Assembly (NCBI GenBank): GCA_963971535.1
Contig: OZ020589.1
Location: 67,896,239-67,960,238 of the forward strand
DNA length: 64,000 bases
DNA from: Notolepis coatsorum
Taxonomy: Eukaryota > Chordata > Actinopteri > Aulopiformes > Paralepididae
Reading direction: 5' to 3'
Shown here: positions 1 through 12,329 of the stretch, in pieces
Layout: every line of letters starts with the position of its first letter
How positions within the stretch are numbered: position 1 is the stretch's first letter
The notes under the pieces: model-generated
What the model was told of the DNA's origin: nothing
The model's database searches: none
What the model saw: only the letters and a program-made list of their open reading frames with translations
Position numbers and translations under genes: made by a program

Positions 1-866
1 TCACTGATGAAAAAAGGTCTGAGAGGAGGGAAAGGAGTAAAACTTGGCGAAGAGAACATCACCAATATAAGATACGCGGATGACACTGCTATAGTCTGTA
101 ACTGTCAAGAAGATCTACAGGACATGATGAATAAGCTGAATGTCGAATGCAAAAACTATGGAATGTCACTAAACACAAAGAAAACTAAAGTAATGATCAG
201 TGAAAAAACACCAGGAACTGTTTGTAAAATACAGGTGGATGGAGAAAAACTTGAACAAGTGAAGGAGTACATGTACCTTGGAAGCTGGATCAGTGAAGGT
301 GGAAGAGCTAACATGGACATTAAGAGAAGAACCGGAATTGCAAAGGGCGCATTCTGGAACCATAAAGAATTATTGAGAAGAAACATAAGTTGGAAAACGA
401 AGACCAGGATTTTGGAAACGTATGTTATGTCAGTCTTTTCATACGGAGCAGAAGCATGGACGCTGAATGAAGAGGCAAAGAGGATGATAGACTCTTTTGA
501 AATGTGGACACTGAGGAAGATGCTGAAGATAACATGGAAGGATAAGATCAAGAATGAGGAGGTACTGAGAAGAGCGGATATGCAAGGAGGACAGCTGCTG
601 GAGAGGTTGAAAAAGAGAAAGATGGAGTTGTGCGGGCATGTTCTGAGAGGATCCAGCGGGGAGATGTTCAAGAAGGTGGTGATGGGGAAGGTGGATGGAA
701 AGAGAGGAAGTGGAAGACCAAGAAGAGGCTGGGTAGACGATGTCTGTGATTGGAGTGGAGTGAGAGGCGGAGTCACGGAGTTGGAGAGAAGAAGTGGGGA
801 CAGAATGGGTTGGAGAGTGATAGGCAACCTTCGGAACGAAGAAGCCACCTAATGATGATGATGAAT
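1..866 (+). mobile_element. RTE-like LINE, 3' portion (reverse transcriptase C-terminus)
   Basis: An open frame at 7-852 encodes the C-terminal part of a non-LTR reverse transcriptase. The catalytic block IRYADDTAIV is at residues 21-30. It is followed by the thumb-like region with YLGSWIS, SYGAEAWTL and LRKML, and a terminal GRPRRGWVDDVCDW block. That ending is typical of RTE/BovB-type (CFDP2-like) LINEs. The stop at 850-852 is followed at once by a short (GAT)n tail (853-866), the usual kind of LINE 3' end. The copy is cut by the window edge, so endonuclease and most of the RT are not visible. No stop or frameshift is seen in the part present, which suggests a fairly young copy. Clade assignment (RTE versus R4/Dong) is uncertain. 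Confidence 0.75.
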
Positions 867-1985
867 AGTCGACACATACATTTAAACATCAAGTTCCTCA
901 GCAGAGCATGGAAGGTGGGGACATTTAGTCACAAACAAATAGCTATGAAGTGTTTATGAAGTGGAGCATTACAGGAATATAGCCTATGGTGAAACATTAT
1001 CCCTGGGGTTTTACCATAGAAGTACTACGTTTCTATAATGATTCACTACAGTATTCCTATAGTAATTGGTGCGTGTAAAATAAATGGCAAACTCAAACTA
1101 TAACAAAATATTTCTAATTCTAATGTGTTTCAAGAGTTTAGTAGGATGTGTTTGGGGGATTATGACTGAGCTGTGGAGGGAAATATGTTGTATATTATTA
1201 GCTAAATTGTGACATAATATGATCATGTGTGCACTAAAAGTGTTTTTCAAAGTCTGCGTCAGGACCTGAAGTTGCATGAGATGAAAGAAAGAAAGAAAGG
1301 GGCTTCAAATGAGATATGGAGGAATCTGTAATGAAAAGACTGTTATATTACCACAGACTACCCACGTCTGAAAGAAACAGGGCAAGCTAGTGGTCTATGA
1401 ACAAGATGCATTTTGAAAGTTGAGTGTGCACAGCTGTCCACAAAATCAGGTTTGGTTTCCAAAAGAAAGGAAAAAGAGAAATTGTAGATGCCCTGGAAAA
1501 AGATCATGTTCTCTTGACATGCACAATAGAGAGGAGACCGCTCAGTTAACACTGCTAGAGAGACAGCTAGTGTTCTACTCTCTAGTATTCTTACAGGAGT
1601 GAGTATGTGTATCTGTGTGTGCATGTGTGCATGTTTGCTCCCCCCGCAGAGTGTGTGTGTGAGTGGGATGAGACTGAGGCAGGAAGAATGGAGTGAGAGA
1701 GAAGGGGGGGGGGGGGGATGCATGTGTGGTGGAGATGTAAACTAACACTGTAGCTTTTCATGGCTCTCTTCAAAACCTGGAGCGGTCTACACAGGATCAC
1801 TGGAACTGGACTGAGGGTTAGACAGACATACTGTACTGTGTAGATCAATGCATTGACTGACAGATTGATATATAAATTGATAGATTAACAGAACGATAGA
1901 TGTGATTAATGGTAAATAGAATGACAAATAAATAGACTGTCAGACAAGCAGAGAGACAGACATACAATTATTAATAAATTAAAAC
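867..1985. other. No gene recognised; ordinary intergenic sequence
   Basis: AT-rich sequence with no convincing coding frame on either strand. It contains a short GAAA run near 1283 and a 14-base G tract at 1704-1717. Small open frames across 1358-1848 have no recognisable domains and show biased composition from neighbouring simple sequence. Confidence 0.6.
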
Positions 1986-1997
1986 AATTCCATGTAG

Positions 1998-2234
1998 AAA
2001 GAGAGAGCGAGAGGGGGGGGCGGGGAGAGGAGAGGAGAGATGAGAGGGTGAGAGAGAGGAAAGAGACAGAAAGAGAGGAGAGGTAGGGGGATAGAAGAGA
2101 GGGAGAGAGGAGAGGGCGAGAGAAAGATGAGAGAAAGCGAGTGAGAGAAAGAAAGAAAGAGGGAGAGAGAGCGAGGGAGAGAGTGAGAGGGAGAGAGAGG
2201 AAGAGAGGAGATGGAGAGAGAGAAGAGAGAATAG
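1998..2234. repeat. Purine-rich (GA)n low-complexity tract
   Basis: About 235 bases almost entirely A and G on the plus strand, built from imperfect GAGA, GAGG and GAAA units. The complementary strand is a long polypyrimidine tract. Open frames across it (serine/leucine-rich on the minus strand) are composition artefacts. Its opposite edge lies 40 bases from a (CA)n tract. Confidence 0.9.
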
Positions 2235-2274
2235 GCAAAACTCTTCTCGTTCAAATGCTTTGTTTGCCCACAAG

Positions 2275-2277
<3 letters not shown>

Positions 2278-2336
<59 letters not shown>
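2278..2336. repeat. (CA)n microsatellite
   Basis: Uninterrupted CA dinucleotides for about 58 bases, followed by imperfect CA/CCA repeats to about 2375. Confidence 0.95.
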
Positions 2337-2338
<2 letters not shown>

Positions 2339-2490
2339 ATGCACACACACACCCACGCACACCCACACACACGCAAACACGTTTTGGTAAAGCTGATTAT
2401 CTCTATTAGTTGGTAGTTGGTGACCCTCCTCAGTGGGCAGGGTTGTTTAAGGACAAGAGGTGGTATGGTGTGAAATTGTGAATGCATACA

Positions 2491-2878
<388 letters not shown>

Positions 2879-2899
2879 AATAGACTGGACACCTTATCA

Positions 2900-4319
2900 T
2901 CCAAGTCAAGTCAAGTCAGTCAAGAGTTTTATTTGTCACGGCATACAAGTATACAATGAAATTCGGGGGGTCTTGCCTGCAACGATGGTGCATAACACAA
3001 TAGTAATATATAATAATATAATAAGAATCCAATAGAATGACATTGTGCAATAATACAAGTAATCAAAGTAGGGCATATCGGTATTATGTACATGAGTTAT
3101 TTACAGAGCATGGTAGGACATGCTAGGTCCTGTGGTAGTGCAATACACTGTAACTACGGATGAGGCACTGGGTCTTTATGTACACTGCTATACAATGCTA
3201 TATTATACAATCTCAAGTTATACTATACTATTCTTAAAGTGACCTTTCCTTTTGTAAAGTGACCATAAGTGTGAGCGTGTGCAGCATGAGTGTGTGTGTG
3301 CTCATGTTAAAGTGGCTGCTAGTGTGTGAGCGTGTACAGTGTGTGTGTTGTGTGTGTGCTCATGTGTGCTTGTGGAGAGTTCAGTGTTCAAGGCTCTGAT
3401 GGCCTGGGGGAAGAAGCTGAGCCGAAGTCTCTCTGTCCTAGTTGCTGGTGTTCGTAGGCGGTTGCCTGACCGCAGCAGCTTGAACAGGCTGTTGTTGGGG
3501 TGGTGAGGGTCTTTCATTATTCTGCAGGCTCTAGATTTGCACCTCTTGTTGTATAGGACCTGCAGGGGTGGTAGTGCAATACCCGTGGTACGCTCGGCTG
3601 AGCGCACCACTCTCTGTAGGGCCTTCTTGTCCTGTGCCGTGCTGTTTCCATACCAGGCAGTGATGTTTCCAGTCAAGATGCTCTCTACAGCTCCGGAGTA
3701 GAAGGACTGGAGTATCTTCCCAGATACTCTGAACTTCCTTAACTGTCTCAGGTGGTAGAGGCGCTGCTTCGCCTTTTTTTACGACTGAGTCTATGTGTGT
3801 TGTCCATGTCAGATCCTCTGAGATGTGGACCCCCAGGTACTTGAAGCTGCTCACCCTGTCCACGGTAGCCCCGTTTATCCTCAGTGGTGTGTGTGTCCCC
3901 TGCCCTCTCCTCCTAAAATCCACGATCAGCTCCTTGGTTTTACCAATGTTCAGGAGCAGGCTGTTGTCCTGGTACCAGTGTTCCAGTACCTCAACCTCCT
4001 CCTGGTAGGCCTTCTTGTCGTTGTCCGAGATCAGCCCCACCACCACTGTGTCGTCCGCAAACTTCACTATGGAGTTGGAGCTGAACTTGGCCACACAGTC
4101 ATGTATGTATAGTGAGTACAGCAGGGGGCTCAGAACACAGCCCTGGGGGGACCCGATGCTCAGGGTGATGGTGTTGGAGGTCTGACCCCCCACCCTGACC
4201 GCCTGGGGCCTTTCACTCAGAAAGTCCAGTATCCAGGCGCTCAGAGCGGAGCTCAGACCCAGCTCGATCAGCTTGTCCACCAGTCTGGTGGGGACTATGG
4301 TGTTGAACGCTGAGCTGTA
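2900..4319 (-). mobile_element. Rex1/Babar-type LINE, 3' segment (RT C-terminus and 3' UTR)
   Basis: Minus-strand coding for a Rex1-type reverse transcriptase C-terminal half and its 3' UTR. It shows [19 protein letters not shown], the catalytic block [10 protein letters not shown], then GNITAWYGN and the terminal FFPQAIRALNTE. The 3' end at about 2900-2935 carries a pentamer (GACTT)-like tail. A T run near 3775-3782 coincides with a frame change, by comparison with the matching copy at 54.3 kb, so this copy is not intact. The coding strand is interrupted at 4319 by a Gypsy element and resumes at 14425; removing the insert rejoins DYSSAFN with a single TGTA. Rex1/Babar is an AP-endonuclease LINE clade that is common in fish. 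Confidence 0.85.
4316..4319. other. Target-site duplication, left copy (Gypsy element 1)
   Basis: TGTA immediately before the LTR. The same four bases follow the other LTR at 14425-14428. This supports one clean insertion into the Rex1-type LINE. Confidence 0.9.
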
Positions 4320-5759
4320 TGTAACCCTGGTAATATTAACTAACCCTGGTAATATTAACCTAGTGGTTATCCTGTTAATATAATATATGTTAAATATATG
4401 TTATTATTTTGTATTTTGTATATCTTATTTACCTCTGGGTAATATGTTCTACATATACCATTATTTCATGTATGGGTAATATGTAGAACTCCTGTCTATG
4501 TGAACTGGGAACTGTGGCTTGGCCAATCAGGAAAAAGGTCAGGGTTGATGGGACTGGGTTTAACCAGGTGTGGTGATTGAGCTCTCGAGACCAGAAAGTG
4601 AGAGGGTGAGAGAAGCAGGTGGAAGAGTGTGCAAATGTTTGACACACCATTGCTAAGTTGTATCCAGTATAGTGTTATCAAGTGTTCTGGCCTAGAACAC
4701 ACGCTGAACATTATATGTGATGTCGGGGAATTGTGCATGTTAGATAGGCATGCCTAATCAATTGCTCCACATTGGACTGGGTGTTGAGGCTAGCTGGCTA
4801 AGCTAGGTAAACAGTAGCAGGCCCCGGATAGCTAACCCGGAAACCCACTACATTCGAGAACAGGATAAGCGGTCTGTGCTACCAGGGCCTGTACAGACTT
4901 CGAGAACAGGATAAGCGGTCAGTGCTACCAGGGCCTGTACAGATTTCGGGAACCAGATAGCAGTCTGTGCTACCAAGGCCTGTACAGACTTCCTCTGGCA
5001 GCGTGGGAGGCCCACCAGGACTTCACATTGCATCGTACTCAATAATCTCCACTTTCTCCTTTCCCCCCACCTGAACACTGACTCCGGACCGTGAGTACTT
5101 TGGCTCATTAGAGCTGAAGATTAAATGGGATTGTGAGTTTCCCATCAATCAGGCCTGCAACGGGGTTTTTTGTTTGTTTGTTTTTGTTTATTAGATGCCG
5201 GCTTAGGTATATTAGTATATTGTATTATTGTACAGGATATTTCATTTGTAATTAGCTGTATCATTAATGCCATTTTGGATATAGGTTTTCATTTATATTT
5301 CCTTTTTTGATATTGAGCACATGGTGCCTTTGAGTTTGAACCTGAGTACAGAGTAACAGCTCTGTTATTTTGTTTTCCTTTTTTGATATTGAGCACATGG
5401 TGCCTTTGAGTTTGAACCTGAGTACAGAGTAACAGCTCTGTTATTTTGTTTTCCTTTTTTGATATTGAGCACACGGTGCCTTTGAGAGACAATACTCTAT
5501 TTATTAACTAACTAACATTTTCTTTATTCGGTAATGTGTATATATATACACACGGTGTATGTAATATATAACACTATGTTCAATACAGATAATTTTTATA
5601 TTTAAAGTTAAGTGTCAGGCTTGATCATTTCTATTTCAAATGTATTGATGTTATATCCCAAACAGATATTCGTATATTTGTATTATTAGATTAGTAAGAG
5701 CTAGGTGTTACGAACCTAGGGCCCTGCCCTCTAAGTCAACTGGGGTAAAAGTGGCTACA
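4320..5759 (+). repeat. 5' LTR of Gypsy element 1
   Basis: 1,440 bases starting TGTAACCCTGG and ending GGCTACA, almost identical to 12989-14424. Inside it are three tandem copies of a 46-bp unit (about 4853-4990, core GTGCTACCAGGGCCTGTACAG). There are also two and a half copies of a 74-bp unit (about 5300-5485, core GAGCACATGGTGCCTTTGAG). Both arrays recur in the other LTR. Arrays of this kind often act as enhancers in LTRs, but that is inference here. Confidence 0.93.
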
Positions 5760-5763
5760 TAAA

Positions 5764-5781
5764 TGGAGGTTCCGGTGAGAA
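5764..5781 (+). promoter_or_regulatory. Candidate primer-binding site of Gypsy element 1
   Basis: TGGAGGTTCCGGTGAGA starts four bases after the LTR. It begins with the TGG expected for pairing with a tRNA CCA end, and its complement looks like a tRNA T-arm and acceptor. The tRNA species is not identified. Confidence 0.6.
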
Positions 5782-5837
5782 TCTGTTTGGGTTTATAACA
5801 ATATATAGGTTAGAAATCAAGCCAGTAGCACCATAAA

Positions 5838-6318
5838 AGGAATTGTTTAATTTACAAGGGAAAAAAATATATATATTGTTTAATTTACAAAAAGAAAATA
5901 TATATAGTTTAATTTACAAAAAGAAAATATATATATTGTTTAATTTGCAAAAAGAAAATATATATATTTGTTTAATTTACAAAAAGAAAATATATATATT
6001 GTTTAATTTGCAGAAAGAAAATATATATATTGTTTAATTTACAAAAAGAAAATATATATATTGTTTAATTTGCAAAAAGAAAATATATATATTGTTTAAT
6101 TTGCAGAAAGATAATATATATAATGTTTAATTTGCAAAAAGAAAATATATATATTGTTTAATTTGCAAAAAGAAAATATATATATTGTTTAATTTGCAGA
6201 AAGAAAATATATATATTGTTTAATTTGCAGGAAGAAAATATATATATTGTTTAATTTGCAAAAAGAAAATATGTATATTGTTTAATTTGCAAAAAGAAAA
6301 TATATATATTGTTTAAGT
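5838..6318. repeat. AT-rich minisatellite in the leader of Gypsy element 1
   Basis: About 16 tandem units of roughly 30 bases, of the form TTGTTTAATTTGC-AAAAAGAAAATATATA. They fill nearly the whole untranslated leader between primer-binding site and Gag. Units vary by single bases (TTACAAAAAG, TTGCAGAAAG). Confidence 0.92.
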
Positions 6319-6337
6319 TGCTAAGAGCAAAAAGAAA

Positions 6338-7018
6338 AAAAAATCTATAAATGGATAAAATGGACACTCAAGCTGCGCTTGTGATGGAGCTTAAAGACTG
6401 GTGCCGTGGGGAGGGATTAAATGTGGCTCATACGCTTATGGTCCTCATTTCAGAAGATGTTGATGTCACCAACATAGAAAAGACCCTGGAGACAGTAAAA
6501 TGTCTGGGGCGAGTGCGTGTCAGAGGCAGGTCGTTCAGTACACAGCGAAAAAAGTTTATGATCCTGTGTGAATGTCGGGAAAAGGTAACGGGTGAGAATG
6601 TTCCCCCTGAAGTTATGCCTACGGATGGTGGCGAGGCGTGGCCTATAATCATAGTAGGAGAGACCCCTTCAGCCCCTGTGGATGATGCAAAATTCTACGA
6701 GAAGTTAGCAGGACTACTGTTTGCTGAGGGGAAGACGGAGGAAGACCTCCAGAACATGTTTCAGAGAGCAGACTCTCCCGTTAGCCCAACCGAATCCATC
6801 CTGCGCGCACTTAGTGAATTGATGGACAAAGTAAAACCCCCCACTGAGCATAACAGCTATCGGCGCCTACGTCTGTTTTCTGGGACCTTGCCCACTCCAT
6901 CAGGTGAAGAACAGTTTGAACACTGGTTAGAGCAAGCACGACTCATGGTAGAAGAAAGTGATGGCTCTGATAAAGAGAAGAGGCGGAGGCTGATGGAAAA
7001 TCTCAAAAAAATCTATAA
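6338..7018 (+). repeat. Tandem copy of the 5' Gag segment in Gypsy element 1
   Basis: The sequence from the leader end (AAAAAAATCTATAAATGG) through the first 220 or so Gag codons is present twice in tandem, with a period of 668 bases. By eye the two copies are identical or nearly so. The downstream copy continues into the rest of Gag. This is an internal direct repeat and appears very recent. Confidence 0.9.
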
Positions 7019-8560
7019 ATGGATAAAATGGACACTCAAGCTGCGCTTGTGATGGAGCTTAAAGACTGGTGCCGTGGGGAGGGATTAAATGTGGCTCATA
7101 CGCTTATGGTCCTCATTTCAGAAGATGTTGATGTCACCAACATAGAAAAGACCCTGGAGACAGTAAAATGTCTGGGGCGAGTGCGTGTCAGAGGCAGGTC
7201 GTTCAGTACACAGCGAAAAAAGTTTATGATCCTGTGTGAATGTCGGGAAAAGGTAACGGGTGAGAATGTTCCCCCTGAAGTTATGCCTACGGATGGTGGC
7301 GAGGCGTGGCCTATAATCATAGTAGGAGAGACCCCTTCAGCCCCTGTGGATGATGCAAAATTCTACGAGAAGTTAGCAGGACTACTGTTTGCTGAGGGGA
7401 AGACGGAGGAAGACCTCCAGAACATGTTTCAGAGAGCAGACTCTCCCGTTAGCCCAACCGAATCCATCCTGCGCGCACTTAGTGAATTGATGGACAAAGT
7501 AAAACCCCCCACTGAGCATAACAGCTATCGGCGCCTACGTCTGTTTTCTGGGACCTTGCCCACTCCATCAGGTGAAGAACAGTTTGAACACTGGTTAGAG
7601 CAAGCACGACTCATGGTAGAAGAAAGTGATGGCTCTGATAAAGAGAAGAGGCGGAGGCTGATGGAAAATCTCAAAGGCTCTGCACTAGAAATAGTGAAAT
7701 CTGCACGAGCCAGCAACCCTGATGTTAGTCCTGGAGAATGCCTGGAAGCCCTGGAACATGTGTTTGGAACTGTGCAGTCTGGAGAAGACTTGTACATCTC
7801 GTTCCGAATGATGCAGCAGCAGCCAGGTGAGAAACTCTCTGACTTTCTGAGGCGTCTGGAGCAGTCACTAGACAAAGTGAGCCAGCGAGGTGGTATTCTA
7901 CCAACAAATGTGGACAGAGCACGGATAGAGCAGTTGTTGCGAGGTGCAGTGGCCTCTGATCTAATGCTCGTTAATCTCCGCCTAAGAGAGAGGAAAGCAG
8001 CACCGCCCACCTTTCTTCAGCTATTGAAGGATATACGCTCAGAGGAAGAGTATGAGGCCTCAAGGAAGAAACTCTTCCCCGCTGTGCAGTGTGTTCCGGT
8101 GATGACAGAAATTGACGGAAAACAGGCTGAAATACAGAGCCTGAAAGCTGAAGTAAAGGAGCTAAAGTCCTTAGTTGCTGCAGTGGCGACTAGGCCAGAC
8201 CGAGGCAGGCAAGATACTGCAGAGAACATGGCTCTCAATGTAGCCACACCCAGTGAGCTTCGTCCTGACTCCGAGTTAGCGGCATTGAGGAAACAGATGA
8301 AGCGACTCCAAAACAAAGTCGACCAAAGAGTGACTCCCAGAGAAACTGCGGCTGCAGTCTCGACGTTGGACGTGTCAAGACCTGTCTCCAGCTATCCCCG
8401 AAGATCGCCAAAGGGTGCAGAGGAGAAATTCTGCTACCGGTGTGGCGAGGGTGGTCATTTTGCAGGGAAGTGTCAAAACCCTGAGAACCAGGCTAAGGTT
8501 ATCAAGAGACTAATTCATGCCCTGAGAGTAGCAAAAGACCAGCAGCAGACAGGTAGTGTC
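7019..8560 (+). CDS. gag: Gag region of Gypsy element 1 (PNMA-like) with CCHC knuckle
   Basis: Encodes the capsid/nucleocapsid polyprotein. The N-terminus (MELKDWCRGEGLNVAHTLMV) and following beta-rich segment resemble the N-terminal domain of PNMA-type proteins. A central helical capsid-like domain follows (EEQFEHWLEQARLMV, GEDLYISFRMMQQQPGEKL). After a short coiled coil (QAEIQSLKAEVKELKSLVAAV) there is one zinc knuckle, CYRCGEGGHFAGKC, at about 8431-8475. Gag runs in the same frame into Pol, as in several Gypsy lineages. Confidence 0.85.
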
Positions 8561-8639
8561 ACCCATGGTAACAAGAACTGTGACGTGAAAAAGAGTGCAG
8601 TTACCTGCCAGAGTCCATCTATCCCTGAGGGTTTGGTAG

Positions 8640-8990
8640 GGCCACCTAGCCTTGTACAGTTGAAGGTTAGTGGACAACCTTGCACCGCCCTGTTAGACAG
8701 CGGCTCCCAGGTGACTATAATTTTTGCACCCTGGTATCAGAAGTACTTATCTCATGTCCCAATCCAGCCTGTCTCTGGGCTAGCCCTCTGGGGTCTAAGT
8801 GAATCCAATATGAGTTACCCCTACCTTGGCTATGTAGTCGTAGATGTAGAGTATCCAGCAGAGGTGGTAGGTACCAGTCAGACTATGACAGTCCTTGCAC
8901 TCATCTGCCCGAGCCCTAAGACTGCAGACCAGACATCTGTCATTGTAGGGACCAATGCTAGTCATGTAAGACAATTGGTGAAGCAGTGCA
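8640..8990 (+). CDS. pro: Aspartic protease region of Gypsy element 1
   Basis: A retropepsin-like domain with the active-site block ALLDSGSQVTII at about 8689-8724, followed by the expected hydrophobic beta strands. It lies directly between the Gag zinc knuckle and the RT, the normal Gypsy order. It would cleave the Gag-Pol polyprotein. Family level is clear; boundaries are approximate. Confidence 0.8.
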
Positions 8991-9539
8991 GAGACGGTGG
9001 GATTGATGTGACTTCGACCTTAGGCGTCCAAGCTTGTGCTGTAGGAGACCAGGCTACTTTGAAGCGCTCAGATGAGATGGTGGAGGGAGAAGATAGAGTA
9101 GGCTCAGTGCAGTGGAAAGGACCAGGTCCGTTGACTCTACCCGCTGGTGGTGATGTGCAGGCTGTGTGCAAAGTTGAGCTAACACAGGCAGTAGGCCAGG
9201 AGATCCTAATGCTAGACGCCTCACCAATAGCCCCTCTCCCTGCTGGTGTGTCACTGCAGCCCATGGTAGTGTGTAGCCAGGCCATGGACAGCAACAGTTT
9301 CAGAGTCCTACTCAAAAATGACTCTCTGAGAGAAACAAGGATAGCAGTGGGAACGGTGATTGGGTATCTGCACCTGGTGGATTCAGTCACTGTCATCCCG
9401 CCCAAAGAGACAACCTCATCAGAGTTTGATGAGAGCAGAATCAACTTCGGAGACTCGCCTATCTCAGAAGAGTGGAAATCCTGTCTTCGCCAAAAACTGT
9501 CGCAAAGATCTCATGTCTTCTCCATGGAAGAGTGGGATG

Positions 9540-10910
9540 TCGGACTAGCTAAAGGGGTAGAACACCAGATCCGTCTCTCTGATCCTCGCCCATTCCGTGA
9601 GCGTTCACGACGACTGGCACCTGCAGACATTGAGGACGTGCGAAAGCACCTACAAGAGCTCCTGCAAGCCGGGATCATAAGAGAGACTCGGAGCCCCTAT
9701 GCCTCACCAATCGTGGTTGTGAGGAAGAAAAATGGAACAGTCAGGATGTGCATCGATTACAGGTTGCTCAACAGTCGTACCATCCCAGACCAATACACAA
9801 CCCCTTGCATTGATGATGCACTGAATGCCCTGACAGGAAGTCAATGGTTCTCCGTCCTCGATTTGCGAAGCGGCTATTACCAGATTGCCATGTCGGAGGA
9901 AGACAGAGAGAAGACGGCGTTCATCTGCCCATTAGGGTTCTACGAGTTTGAGAGGATGCCACAGGGCATAAGTGGAGCCCCAGCAACCTTTTAGCGGTTA
10001 ATGGAGAGAGCAGTAGGTGACATGAACTTACTCCAGGTGTTGGTGTACCTTGACGACCTGATTGTCTTCGGGAGGTCTCTAGAGGAGCACGAAGAAAGGC
10101 TGCTCAAGGTCCTGGATCGCCTCGGAGAAGTCGGACTGAAACTCTCCATAGACGAGTGTCAAATCTGCCTGCCGAGAGTGAAATACCTGGGTCACATTGT
10201 GTCCGCCGAGGGTGTCGAACCTGACCCGGAAAAGATAGAAGTGGTTACCAACTGGACTCGCCCGACGAACCTGAAGACCTTGCAATCCTTCTTAGGGTTC
10301 TGTGGCTACTATCTGCGTTTCATAGCCAATTACGCTGCCATTGTGCGACCACTGACGGAGCTGACAAAGGGTTATGCACCCACGCAGAAGAGCAGAAAGA
10401 ACGCCCACGATAGGAGTAAGGCGTACATCAAAGAGTCAGAGCTTTTTGGAGAACGATGGGATCAGCCTTGCACAGATGCGTTTCACCACATCATACAATG
10501 TCTGACGCATGCACCTGTGTTGGCATTTGCAAACCCCCAAAAGCCTTACATCCTACATGTTGACGCTAGCTTGAAGGGACTTGGAGCAGTGCTCTACCAA
10601 GAGTACACAGAGGGCCTGCGACCAGTGGCTTTCGCAAGCAGAAAACTGAGTGCATCTGAGCAGAACTATCCAATCCACCAGTTGGAGTTCTTGGCGCTAA
10701 AGTGGTCTGTAGTAGACAAATTGCATGATTATCTCTACGGAGCCAGATTCACAGTACGTACGGATAACAATCCCCTTACCTACGTGCTCACCACAGCAAA
10801 GCTCAGTGCAGTAGGGCATCGATGGCTGGCTGCCCTGTCCACCTATGAATTTGATGTACAGTACCGCCCGGGCCGACACCATATAGATGCAGACCTACTG
10901 TCCCGGATCA
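9540..10910 (+). CDS. pol: Reverse transcriptase and RNase H region of Gypsy element 1
   Basis: RT motifs in order: SPYASPIVVVRKKNGTVRMC, the LDLRSGYYQI block, the FERMPQGISGAP block and the catalytic YLDD in VLVYLDDLIVFG, then VKYLGHIVS. RNase H follows with LHVDASLKGLGAVLYQ, the TDNNPLTY block and VQYRPGRHHIDADLLSR. These are Ty3/Gypsy-type signatures. Region limits are approximate. Confidence 0.88.
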
Positions 10911-11339
10911 TGCCTGAGGAAGAAACCCGTAATGAATGGGTGACTCTATCACAGACTGGAGTAAAGGCCATCGGCCAGCGAATCTCTATCCCTGAGACTC
11001 ACGGCTGCCCACAGAGGTGTGTCGACCAGTTGGGAGCTTCCCCTCAGTGCATCCCAGACATCTATGCGTTTCCAACCCACTTGGAATCCGAGTCGTTGAG
11101 ACAGATGTCAAAGCAAGAGCTTAAGAGAGCTCAGGAAAAGGATGTCGATATAGGACCTGCTATCAAGGCCGTGAAGCAGGGGAAATGGCTTGAAGATGAG
11201 GATGCAAGTCCAGAACTCTCTAAGCTCAAACGAGAGATGGGAAAGTTGACCATGAAAGAAGGTATGTTGTATCGGTTGAGCAAGCGACCTTCTGGAGATG
11301 TTGTCACTCAACTTGTACTCCCAAAAGAGTTCAGAGAAA

Positions 11340-12300
11340 TAGTGTTGAAGGCCATGCACAACGATTTAGGACACCTTGGCATTGAGAGAACTGTCGACCA
11401 ACTGAGGAGCAGATTCTTCTGGCCGAAGATGTCTGTAGAAGTGGAACAGTACATTAAGAACTGTGGAGAGTGCATCACTCGTAAGTCCCTTCCTCAGCGA
11501 GCAGCTCCACTACACCAGATCGTGAGCAAAGGTCCAATGGATCTTGTGTGTATTGATTTTCTCTCAATGGAACCCGACAGTAAAGGCATAAGCAATGTGT
11601 TGGTGGTCACAGACCATTTTACTCGCTATGCGAGTAGCCAGAAGCCAGAAAGCACATGTTGTCGCAAAAGTACTGGTGGAGAAATACTTTGTACATTATG
11701 GGCTGCCAGCAAGAATCCATTCGGACCAAGGCCGTGACTTCGAAAGTCGACTGATCCGGGAGATGCTGCAAATGATGGGAGTACGGAAATCCAGAACCAC
11801 TCCGTATCACCCACAAGGAGACCCACAGCCCGAACGCTTTAACCGCACGCTATTGTCAATGCTGGGCACGCTGAGTCAAGAAAAGAGGCAGCAGTGGAGT
11901 CAGCAAGTACCTTACTTAGTGCATGCATACAATAGCACCAAGTGCGACTCCACCGGATACTCTCCGTACTTCTTGATGTTCGGAAGAGAAGCAAGACTTC
12001 CTGTGGATGTGTGTTTTGGTACGTCACCGGATGGCAAGGAAAGAGGTCACCACATCAAGTATGTGGCTAAGCTGAAAGACGACCTGCAAAGAGCCTTTGA
12101 ACTAGCTTCTGCCGCAGCTGACAAAGTACACCAGCGAAACAAGAAGTCCTATGACAAGAGAGTGACCTGCCAAACCTTGGAACCTGGTGACAGAGTGTTG
12201 TTAAGAAACCTGGGGTTGAGAGGAAAACACAAACTCCAAAGCCGATGGAGTGCTGTTCCTCACGTGGTGGTGAGCAAAATGCCCAACTTACCTGTTTACA
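11340..12300 (+). CDS. Integrase region of Gypsy element 1
   Basis: An N-terminal HHCC zinc domain (HNDLGHLGIERTV ... NCGECITR) is followed by the catalytic core start (DLVCIDFLSM, VVTDHFTRYA), then HPQGDPQPERFNRTLLSML and the C-terminal beta segment GDRVLLRNLGLRGKHKL. This matches Gypsy integrases of the GPY/F type in layout. It would insert the cDNA, giving the 4-bp target duplication seen here. Confidence 0.85.
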
Positions 12301-12329
12301 GAGTGAGTCCTGAAGATGGAATAGGACGC

